Positions 45,741 to 53,139 of a DNA stretch of 64,000 nt are shown piece after piece. A program made the translations under genes and the position numbers. Under the pieces are notes generated by a model, which worked only from the letters and a program-made list of their open reading frames with translations, was not told the origin of the DNA and ran no database searches. Source of the stretch: Rhizobacter koreensis (GTDB lineage Bacteria > Pseudomonadota > Gammaproteobacteria > Burkholderiales > Burkholderiaceae_C); assembly GCF_013366375.1 (NCBI RefSeq), contig NZ_JABWMJ010000007.1, positions 248,001 through 312,000 of the forward strand, written 5' to 3'. Position 1 is the first letter of the stretch, and every line of letters starts with the position of its first letter.

Positions 45741-45769
45741 GGCAGACACCGTGCCATCGACTCGCGAGT
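45741..45769 (-). promoter_or_regulatory. Sigma-54-type promoter and dyad upstream of the PEP-CTERM gene
   Basis: On the minus strand 45756-45741 reads TGGCACGGTGTCTGCC. It matches the -24 element TGGCACG exactly and the -12 TTGC with one change, at correct spacing. The palindrome ACTCGCGAGT (45760-45769) abuts it upstream. The predicted leader is about 70 nt. PEP-CTERM genes in betaproteobacteria are known to be driven by sigma-54 with PrsK/PrsR. The rest of 45657-46002 holds no gene. Confidence 0.65.
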
Positions 45770-46002
45770 ACCTGTCAGATCAACAACTTAGCTGCGCGGG
45801 GGTGACGAACTGCCCAGCACCGCGAACCACTCTGTAAATCTTCTCGACACCCGGCGGGCGCGCGGTGCGGCACGCGCGGCACCGCGCGCGATGCGATCGC
45901 AGCTGCGGCCGTCGAGCGCGCACGCGAGCCTGGCGCCGGACCGCGCCGGAGGGTGACCGCGCCGGCTCGGGGGCACCCGCGCTTCGATGCAGACCCGCAG
46001 CC

Positions 46003-47088
46003 TCAGCGCAACCCTTCCCACCAGCGCCGGTTCTCGCGCGGTCGGCCGAGGGTCAGCACCTCGCCGATCTCGGGCGTCGCGAGCGCGATGCCCTTGCGCT
46101 CGGCGAGCGCGGCGACGCGCTCGAGCGGCTCGCGCCAGCCGTGGAAGGCGAGATCGAACGTGCTGTTGTGAACCAGGAAGAGCGTGCGCGCGCCGAGCTC
46201 CTCGAACGCCTGCACGGTTTCCTCGGGCGTCATGTGCACGCTCGGCCAGCCGGCGTCGTAGGCGCCGTTCTCCATGAGCGCGAGGTCGATGCGGCCGAGT
46301 CGCGTGCCGATCTCGCGAAAGCCGGGGAAGTAGCCGGTGTCGCCGCTGTAGAAGATGCGCTCGGCGCCGCTCGCGAGCGACCACGCGGCCCAGAGCGTGC
46401 GGTTGCGGTCCCACAGCGTGCGCCCCGAGAAATGCTGCGCCGGCGCAGCGGTGACGACGACGCCCGCCCACTCGCGCTGCTGCCACCAGTCGAGCTCCTC
46501 GATGCGGTCGGCCGGCACGCCCCACTCCCGAAGGCGTGCGCCGACGCCGAGCGGCACGAAGTAGCGCTGCACGCGGTCGCGCAGCGCCTCGATGGTGCCG
46601 GCGTCGAGATGGTCGTAGTGGTCGTGCGAGAGCACCAGGCCTTCGATGCGCGGCACCTCGGCGAGCGCGAGCGGCGGCGCGTGGAAACGCTTGGGTCCCG
46701 CGAACGAGACCGGCGATGCGCGCTCGCCGAACACCGGATCGATGAGCCAGTAGCGGCCCTGCAGCTTGAGCAGGTGCGACGAGTGGCCGAGCCGCACGAT
46801 GTGGTTGGCCGCCGGGTCGAGTGCGTCGAGGGCGGCACGGTCCAGCCGGCGCACCGGGATCGGATCGACCGGCACGGTGCCGACCTTCGTCTCGAACAGG
46901 AACCGCGTCCAGTTGCGCCAGCCCGAGAGAGCCGGCTTCGCGTCGGGGTTGGGCGGGTTGCGGAAGCCGCACTCGTCGGACGCGAACTGCGGCGACGACT
47001 TAAACCGCGCCTCGCATGCGTCGGCGCCGACGCCGGTGGCGCAGGCGCTCGAAAGCAGGATCGCGACGCAGCTGAGGACTCGTCTCAT
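46003..47088 (-). CDS. MBL-fold metal-dependent hydrolase, lipoprotein (NAPE-PLD/UlaG-like)
   Basis: 361 residues. Lipoprotein signal MRRVLSCVAILLSSAC with lipobox SSAC. The metallo-beta-lactamase core has GHSSHLLKLQGRYWLIDPVF, the metal motif LVLSHDHYDHLD, PAQHFSGR, and FYSGDTGYF, all ligands intact. It resembles N-acyl-phosphatidylethanolamine phospholipase D-like enzymes and may cleave a phospholipid or lactone in the envelope. ATG at 47088; the frame upstream is unconserved. Contrast with the degenerate MBL lipoprotein at 43610. Confidence 0.9.
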   Translation of the reverse strand: MRRVLSCVAILLSSACATGVGADACEARFKSSPQFASDECGFRNPPNPDAKPALSGWRNWTRFLFETKVGTVPVDPIPVRRLDRAALDALDPAANHIVRLGHSSHLLKLQGRYWLIDPVFGERASPVSFAGPKRFHAPPLALAEVPRIEGLVLSHDHYDHLDAGTIEALRDRVQRYFVPLGVGARLREWGVPADRIEELDWWQQREWAGVVVTAAPAQHFSGRTLWDRNRTLWAAWSLASGAERIFYSGDTGYFPGFREIGTRLGRIDLALMENGAYDAGWPSVHMTPEETVQAFEELGARTLFLVHNSTFDLAFHGWREPLERVAALAERKGIALATPEIGEVLTLGRPRENRRWWEGLR

Positions 47089-47257
47089 GGCACCCCTCGA
47101 AGGCGCGCCAGCATAGCGGCTGTGCAACGGCGCAACTCGGCGGACGACCCCGCCTGCAGACTCGGCGCGCGCCTCGACCGGCTTCGGCGCGCCGACGCTC
47201 CCCGGCGCGAGATGCCGGGCGCTGCCGTGTTCCGGCACGGCAGCGCGGCGCGCGCGA

Positions 47258-48919
47258 CTACGACGCGTAAAAGAGATAGTCCGCCGTGTACGGCACGCGC
47301 TCGCTCGCGCCGTGCGCCGCGCCGTCGCAGGCTCGCTGCGGCGCGACGCCGCCCGTGGTGTTGACGCGCTGGACGTGACTCACGCGTGAGAAGCGACCGG
47401 CGCCGCCGACCGAGCGCGTCGAGAGCAGCAGCCAGGGAATGGCGGCGCCCTGCGGCGCGTCGGCGCGCGCCTCGACGGTCCCGACGATGCGGCTGCCGTC
47501 GAAGGCCTCCCACGTCGGCCCGCCGCCGTGACGTCCGGCGGCGGCGCCGCGGGCATCGAGCAGCTCCGCCTCGGGCGCCACGAGAACCCAGCGCCCGCCG
47601 GCTGCCGCGCCGGCTTCGGGGCGGCACTCGTAGATCTGCACGCCCCGCGCCACGACCCGCTCGATCAGCGTCGATGCCCCCCGCGGCGCGAGGGCCTGCG
47701 GCACGCCCGCCGTGGCCGGCGCCTGCGCGACCTGCTGAACGGCGAGTGCACCGATCCGGCGCCCCATGTCGAGCCCCACCTCGACCGAGGTGCGGTAGTG
47801 GATGCCCTCCCAGATCCGCGCGTGCGCCACCTCGCGGGTGAAGGCGTCGACGCTGGCCCAGCGACGCGTGGCGCCGCCCGCGGTGGGGCTGCTGGTCGCG
47901 AGCTCCGGCATCGGCTGGCCGCCCGCCTCGGCCTTCAGGAGCTCGCCGAGCGCACCCGCCAGGATGCTGTGCGCGCTCGGGTACTCCGGATGCGTCGGGT
48001 TGTCGATCAGCGGCACCCAGCCATGCTCGACGTCGGTCGCGGGGCTGCCGTCGCGGTCGCCGTTGCGGATCGCCGTCACCGGGCGCCAGAACCCGTAGTG
48101 GTACTTGGCGTCGAGCACCGCGATCAGCGCGTCGTCCATGGCCTGACTCGCCGCTGCAAAGAGGCGCGCGTTCTGCGCCACGCTGCGGCCCGGCGCCGCG
48201 GCGACCGAGCGCAGCACCGCGTGGTAGATCGGCGGCAGCGAGTACTCCCAGAAGCGGGCAATCTCGTTCTGCTCGGGGGTGCGTTCGCGGCTCGCCTTGC
48301 TGCCGAGCGCCTTGACCTCGTTGTAGTCGCGCGCCCACGTCGCACTGTCCAGCGCTGGCGGCGGGCCCGGCCGGAACTGCGCGCCATCGCGCATCAGCCA
48401 GAGCTTGCGTTGCGGCCACTGCGGCGCCGCCACACCGGTGGTGGGCACGTACGCGCCCGGCGCGGCGTGTGGCCGGTAACGATCGGCCGCGTTCGCGCCG
48501 TCGTCGGAGCGCCAGGCCAGCACGCGCGCAGCGGCCTGTTCGCCGGCGGCGATGCCGGCCGATCGGGCGGTGCCGTCGGCGAGCCTGCCGATCGCCGTGT
48601 CGTACGCACCCGCGATCGCGGCAGCCTGCTGCGGCAGCAGCTTGACGAGGCTCGCGCGGTTGGCAGCGGCGACTGCCGCCGCGCTCGCGACGGCGTCGCC
48701 CGGGTGCTGCAATTCGGCGGCATTCACCGCCTCGTGGACGGCGGTCTGCACGATCGCCATCACGCGGTTCGCGGGTGGCGTTCCGATCTTCGCCTGCACG
48801 ATCCAGTCGCCGGCGAGCATGTTCCAGTCGGTCACGACGTCGGCACGCGCGGGGGCGGCAACGGCGAGCAGCACGGCGACGCCGACGCAGGTGGCGGAGG
48901 TTCGAATGAGATGCTTCAT
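47258..48919 (-). CDS. Exported vanadium-haloperoxidase/PAP2-like protein fused to a DUF3455 domain
   Basis: 553 residues with a signal peptide (cleavage near ARADV). Residues about 30-400 are of the vanadium haloperoxidase-related PAP2 family: K272 and R279-P (KYHYGFWRP), PSAHS (314-318) and R368 with H374 (ARIWEGIHY) match the vanadate/phosphate site K-x6-RP, PSxH, R-x5-H. Residues about 420-553 form a DUF3455 domain (RGVQIYECRPEAG, PTWEAFDGSRIVG, RVSHVQRVNTTGG), normally a separate secreted protein. ATG at 48919 behind GAGGACC. It lies 42 nt downstream of a methyltransferase gene. Confidence 0.87.
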   Translation of the reverse strand: MKHLIRTSATCVGVAVLLAVAAPARADVVTDWNMLAGDWIVQAKIGTPPANRVMAIVQTAVHEAVNAAELQHPGDAVASAAAVAAANRASLVKLLPQQAAAIAGAYDTAIGRLADGTARSAGIAAGEQAAARVLAWRSDDGANAADRYRPHAAPGAYVPTTGVAAPQWPQRKLWLMRDGAQFRPGPPPALDSATWARDYNEVKALGSKASRERTPEQNEIARFWEYSLPPIYHAVLRSVAAAPGRSVAQNARLFAAASQAMDDALIAVLDAKYHYGFWRPVTAIRNGDRDGSPATDVEHGWVPLIDNPTHPEYPSAHSILAGALGELLKAEAGGQPMPELATSSPTAGGATRRWASVDAFTREVAHARIWEGIHYRTSVEVGLDMGRRIGALAVQQVAQAPATAGVPQALAPRGASTLIERVVARGVQIYECRPEAGAAAGGRWVLVAPEAELLDARGAAAGRHGGGPTWEAFDGSRIVGTVEARADAPQGAAIPWLLLSTRSVGGAGRFSRVSHVQRVNTTGGVAPQRACDGAAHGASERVPYTADYLFYAS

Positions 48920-48961
48920 GGTGAGGTCCTCGGTCGATGGGAAGGGTTGGTGGCCCGGCGT

Positions 48962-49810
48962 CTAGCGCCGCGTGACGACGATCTCGAGGTAGTCGCTCGG
49001 GATCACGACGTCGCCGCCGCCCGCGCGGTTGAAGCGCGCCATCAGGCCGACCAGGTCCTCGGCGAGCGCGCGCTGGCCGTCCTCGTCCAGCGTCGCGAAC
49101 GCCTTCAGGATCGGCCCGTAGTAGCCGCGGAAGACGTCCAGCATGTGCTCGGGCGAGCGGTAGCGGAACGTGAACGCGCGCGTGCGGGTCTCGACATGCG
49201 ACGCGTCGGCGCCGAACAGCTCGTCGATGCGCGCGCGCGTGCCCCAGAGCGCCGGCGAGCCGATGCCCGGCGGCGGCGCGACGTGCCGGCCGAGCGTCTT
49301 GAAGAGCTGTCCGATGTAGCCGTCGGGCGTCCAGTTCGCCATCGCGATCGTGCCGCCCGGGCGGCATACACGCAGCATCTCGGCGGCGACGCGAGGCGGG
49401 TTCGGCGCGAACATGCAGCCGAAGGTCGAGAGCACGGCATCGAAGCTGGCGTCGTCGAACGGCAGCGCCTCCACGTCGGCCTCGAGGAAGTCGACGCCGT
49501 GCAGCCGCTCGGCCGCCGCGCGCTCGCGGCCACGCTCGAGCAGCGCCGGCACGTAGTCGGTCGACGTGACCTCGCACCAGCGGCGCGCGGCCGCGAGGGT
49601 GGCGTTGCCGTTGCCGGCGGCGACGTCGAGCACGCGCTGCCCGGCGCGCAGGTCGGCGGCCTCGCACAGCGTCTCTCCGACGATCTGCAGCGTGGTGCCG
49701 ACGACGGCGTAGTCGCCGGAAGCCCAGGCGGCTTTCTGGCGCGCCTTGACGGCGGCGAAGTCGGGTGCGCCGGGTGCGGTGGCGGCAACGGTGGCGGACA
49801 ATGCGTTCAT
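48962..49810 (-). CDS. Class I SAM-dependent methyltransferase (ubiquinone/arsenite-methyltransferase-like type)
   Basis: 282 residues, cytoplasmic. SAM motif I is VLDVAAGNGNATLAAARR, motif II DYVPALLERGRERAA, then ALPFDDASFDAVLSTFG and LRVCRPGGTIAMANWTPDG. The type commonly methylates small hydrophobic molecules. ATG at 49810 with GGAGC upstream; an open frame continues antisense to the next gene's start but is not conserved. First gene of a unit with the haloperoxidase-like gene and divergent from the BTAD regulator. Confidence 0.9.
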   Translation of the reverse strand: MNALSATVAATAPGAPDFAAVKARQKAAWASGDYAVVGTTLQIVGETLCEAADLRAGQRVLDVAAGNGNATLAAARRWCEVTSTDYVPALLERGRERAAAERLHGVDFLEADVEALPFDDASFDAVLSTFGCMFAPNPPRVAAEMLRVCRPGGTIAMANWTPDGYIGQLFKTLGRHVAPPPGIGSPALWGTRARIDELFGADASHVETRTRAFTFRYRSPEHMLDVFRGYYGPILKAFATLDEDGQRALAEDLVGLMARFNRAGGGDVVIPSDYLEIVVTRR

Positions 49811-49827
49811 GAGGGCTCCAAGGGCAC

Positions 49828-52032
49828 GTGAGGGATGGCGTGACCCGCTGTGCGGGGCGCTGGCGGCCGGCGGTGCCGATGCGCGAGGGCCGTTGCACCG
49901 CACTGTTCGGCCGGCGCGTGGAAGCGCCCGTGGTGCCGGGCGTGGAAATCGGCGTGGAAATTCGACCGCCGGTGCGTGATCCGGCAGCGACGCCGCGCAC
50001 CGGCCCGCCATCGCCCGGCGCGCTGGCGCTGCGGCTGCTCGGGCCGCTGACCCTCCGTCGCGACGGCGTCGCGCTCGCGCTTCCCGCCTCCCGCAAGGTG
50101 CGCGCGCTGCTCGCCTACCTCGCGATGGCCAACCGGCCGGTCACGCGCAGCCACCTCTGCGAGCTGCTGTGGGACCTGCCGAGCGATCCCCGCGGCGAGC
50201 TGCGCTGGTGTCTCAGCAAGTTGCGGGGCGTGCTCGACGAGCCGGACCGGCCGCGCGTCGTCGCCAGCGGTGACAGCGTCGGCCTTGACCTCGCCGGCTG
50301 CCTCGTCGATGCCCGGGAGGTCACGGCGGCCATGCAGCAGGGAATCGCCGCGTTACCCGCCGCGCGACTGCAGGATTTGGCGACCCTGTGTTCCGGCAGC
50401 GACTTTCTCGAGGGCCTCGACCTGCCGCGCAGCCCTGCCTTCGCGGGCTGGCGGGTCGCCGAACGGCGGCGGCTGCGCGCCGCCCACGCCGCGCTGCTGG
50501 AGCACTGGGCCAAGGCGCTGCCGCCCGCAAGCGACGCGGCGCTCGCGGCGGTCGAGCAGTGGCTCGCGATCGCACCGTTCGACCGCCGTGCGCACGAGCA
50601 GCTGCTCGATGCGCTCGCCGCGCGCGGCCGCTTGCGCGAAGGGGACGAGCACCTCTCGTCGACCGCGCGCCGCTACGAGCTCGAGGGCCAGGACTGGGCG
50701 CCGATCGGTCACGCGTGGCGCGCCGCCAAGCTGCGCCACGGCCGCGGCGCGGGCGCGGTGCCCACGTCGCGCTTCGAAGCGCCGGCGCCGCCGCTGCCGG
50801 TCGACACGCTCGCGACCACGGCACGGCCGCTCGCCGCCGACGCCACCCGGCGCGCATCGCTCGCGGTGATGCCGTTCGCGGATCGCAGCCCGGGCGCGGC
50901 GCTGCGCGGCGGCCTCGGCGACGGCCTCGCGCACGACGTGATCGCGCGCCTGGCCAAGCTGCGCAGCATGTTCGTCATCGCCGAGGGAACGATGTTCGCG
51001 CTCGCCGAGCGCCACGTCGGCGCCGAGGATGCGGGGCGCCGGCTCGACGTCGACTACATCGCCAGCGGCTCGCTGCGGCGCGGACCCGACGCGCACGTGC
51101 GGGTCACGGTCCAGCTGATGGAGACGCGGCTGGCGCGGGTGCTGTGGGCCGACGAGTTCTCGGTGCGCCTCGACGACACGTTCAGGGTTCTCGACGAGAT
51201 CGGCGACCGCATCGTCTCGTCGATCGCGAGCCAGATCGAGGTGGCCGAACGCAACCGCGCGATCCTGAAACCCCCCAACTCGCTCGACGCCTGGGAGGCA
51301 CACCATCGCGGGCTCTGGCACATGGTGCGTTTCCATCGCGAGGACAACGAGCAGGCGCGCCATTTCTTCCGGACCGCGCTCCGCCTCGACCCGACCTTCT
51401 CGCGACCGTACGCGGGCCTCTCGTTCACCCATTTCCAGGACGCGTTCCTGGGCTGGGGCGAGCGCGACGACGCGGTCGAGCGCGCGTACGCGAGCGCCTG
51501 CGACGGCTTGATGGCCGACGAGCGCGATCCGGCGTCGCACTGGGCGCTCGGGCGCGCGCTCTGGTTGCGCGGCCACCAGGACGACGCCCTCGGCGAGCTG
51601 CAGAGCGCCGTCGAGCTCAGCCCGAATTTCGCGCTCGGCCACTACACCCTCGGCTGGGTTCACGCGCAGTCGGGCGACGCCGCAACGGCCATCGCGCAGA
51701 CCGACCACTCGCGGGCGCTGAGCCCGTTCGACCCGATGCTGTTCGGCATGCTGGCCACGCGTGCGCTCGCCCTGCTGCGCCTCGGCCGTTACGAGGAGGC
51801 CGCGGATTGGGGCGTGCGCTCGGCGTCGCGGCCCAACGCCCACGTCCACATCCAGGCGATCGCGATGCTGTGCCTCGCGCTCGCCGGCCGCATCGACGAC
51901 GCACGGGCGTTCGCGGCGACGATCCAGCGCGCGCGTCCCGGCTATGGTGTCGAGGACCTCCTCTCGGCCTTTCGGCTGAGCCCCGATGCCCGCGCGCTGG
52001 TGCGCAAAGCCACGCGCGCTCTCGACGTCTGA
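49828..52032 (+). CDS. BTAD/TolB-like/TPR transcriptional regulator (SARP-like)
   Basis: 734 residues, no membrane segment. Domains in order: OmpR-type winged helix (about 66-150, LRLLGPLTLRRDGVALALP and SRKVRALLAYLAM), bacterial transcriptional activation domain (about 155-300), a TolB/FlgO-like domain of the kind found in adenylate-cyclase-associated and CadC-like regulators (about 338-475, LAVMPFADRSPG), and TPR-like helices (about 485-720). The start is uncertain: GTG at 49828 or ATG at 49879; the first 65 residues look unconserved. Its start is within 20-70 nt of the divergent methyltransferase start, so it probably controls that operon and itself. Confidence 0.87.
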   Translation: MRDGVTRCAGRWRPAVPMREGRCTALFGRRVEAPVVPGVEIGVEIRPPVRDPAATPRTGPPSPGALALRLLGPLTLRRDGVALALPASRKVRALLAYLAMANRPVTRSHLCELLWDLPSDPRGELRWCLSKLRGVLDEPDRPRVVASGDSVGLDLAGCLVDAREVTAAMQQGIAALPAARLQDLATLCSGSDFLEGLDLPRSPAFAGWRVAERRRLRAAHAALLEHWAKALPPASDAALAAVEQWLAIAPFDRRAHEQLLDALAARGRLREGDEHLSSTARRYELEGQDWAPIGHAWRAAKLRHGRGAGAVPTSRFEAPAPPLPVDTLATTARPLAADATRRASLAVMPFADRSPGAALRGGLGDGLAHDVIARLAKLRSMFVIAEGTMFALAERHVGAEDAGRRLDVDYIASGSLRRGPDAHVRVTVQLMETRLARVLWADEFSVRLDDTFRVLDEIGDRIVSSIASQIEVAERNRAILKPPNSLDAWEAHHRGLWHMVRFHREDNEQARHFFRTALRLDPTFSRPYAGLSFTHFQDAFLGWGERDDAVERAYASACDGLMADERDPASHWALGRALWLRGHQDDALGELQSAVELSPNFALGHYTLGWVHAQSGDAATAIAQTDHSRALSPFDPMLFGMLATRALALLRLGRYEEAADWGVRSASRPNAHVHIQAIAMLCLALAGRIDDARAFAATIQRARPGYGVEDLLSAFRLSPDARALVRKATRALDV

Positions 52033-52035
52033 AAC

Positions 52036-53091
52036 ATGCCTGCCAACGCCCCTCCGTTTCGACTCGGCGATCTGCGCACGTCGGGGCTGTCGTCGCTGAT
52101 CGACGCCGACGGCAGCGCGACGCTCCGCATCGAGCGCATCGAGGTGAGCGACCTCGCCCTTCAAACACCGCTCGGCCCGGTCAACGCGGCGAGCGCCGTG
52201 CTCTCGGACGTGACCGCCCGGCTCGGACCCGCGCGCGGCGACGCCGGCCTCGTCGATCGCATCGTGGGGGCCCGCATCGGCAGCTTGCAGCTGCGCGGCG
52301 CCAGCCTCGGACCCGTCGCGTGGCCCGCAGGCGGCGCGCCGAGCGCCCCGGTGCGCCGGCACTGGCGCTTCGAGCCGCTGGCCACGCTCGACGGCGCCGT
52401 GCACGCCGACATCAAGGACGCGGCATGGATCTTCGATGCGCACGTCACGATCCCGATCGCTCACGGGCGCGTCGACTTCAACCGCGCAACCGTCGAGCAC
52501 ATCGGGCCCGATTCGTCGATGGGCATCAGCCGGATGGGCATCTACGTCGACGCGCCCAATGGCCGCAACTACCTCTACCTGCTGTCGGCGACCCGAGTGC
52601 CCGGCGCCAACTTCGAGCGGCGCGGCGCGCTGCTGTCGTCGTGGTCGAGCGACCGCGGCTCGATCGACCTGCAGCCGTTCGCCGAGTGCTTCCTCTCCGG
52701 CGTGTCGATCGGCGCGCCCGCGCGCGGCAGCGCCGAGATGATCGCTCGCACGCGCATGCGCGCCGAGCTGAGGCTCGGCGATGGCGTCATCGGCGACGAG
52801 CGGGCCCGCGCGGTACTCACCGGGCGCGAGCGCGGCAGGAACCGCATCGAGCTGTCATCGTCGCCGTCGGGGCCCCAGCTCGTCGTTCGCGTCCTCGAAC
52901 TCGCGGCCGCCGAGACGCACCTGGCGCTGTTCGGAATGCCGGTCTCGAGCGGGACGCTCGCCGGCACGCTGAGCGCGCAGATCACCGGCTCGCCCGGCGC
53001 GTCGAACGTCGTGGCAAACATCGGGGAGCTGACGCTGAACGACATCGTCTGTGGCGATCCCGCGGCCGTGGCAGCGAGCCGCCGCGACTAA
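52036..53091 (+). CDS. Unknown beta-rich protein, cotranscribed with the BTAD regulator
   Basis: 351 residues; I do not recognise a family. It starts 3 nt after the regulator's stop, so the two are surely co-expressed. There is no signal peptide or membrane helix. Much of the sequence alternates polar and hydrophobic residues as in long beta-sheets (ATLRIERIEVSDLALQT, HVTIPIAHGRVDFNRA), loosely recalling AsmA or DUF748-type lipid-groove proteins. The middle has GISRMGIYVDAPNGRNYLY and the end LAGTLSAQITGSPGAS. Possible roles: partner or antagonist of the regulator. Confidence 0.7.
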   Translation: MPANAPPFRLGDLRTSGLSSLIDADGSATLRIERIEVSDLALQTPLGPVNAASAVLSDVTARLGPARGDAGLVDRIVGARIGSLQLRGASLGPVAWPAGGAPSAPVRRHWRFEPLATLDGAVHADIKDAAWIFDAHVTIPIAHGRVDFNRATVEHIGPDSSMGISRMGIYVDAPNGRNYLYLLSATRVPGANFERRGALLSSWSSDRGSIDLQPFAECFLSGVSIGAPARGSAEMIARTRMRAELRLGDGVIGDERARAVLTGRERGRNRIELSSSPSGPQLVVRVLELAAAETHLALFGMPVSSGTLAGTLSAQITGSPGASNVVANIGELTLNDIVCGDPAAVAASRRD

Positions 53092-53139
53092 GGGCGCGGC
53101 TTTCGCCCCGCGTCAGGCGCTCGCTCACGAGTCGGCCGG

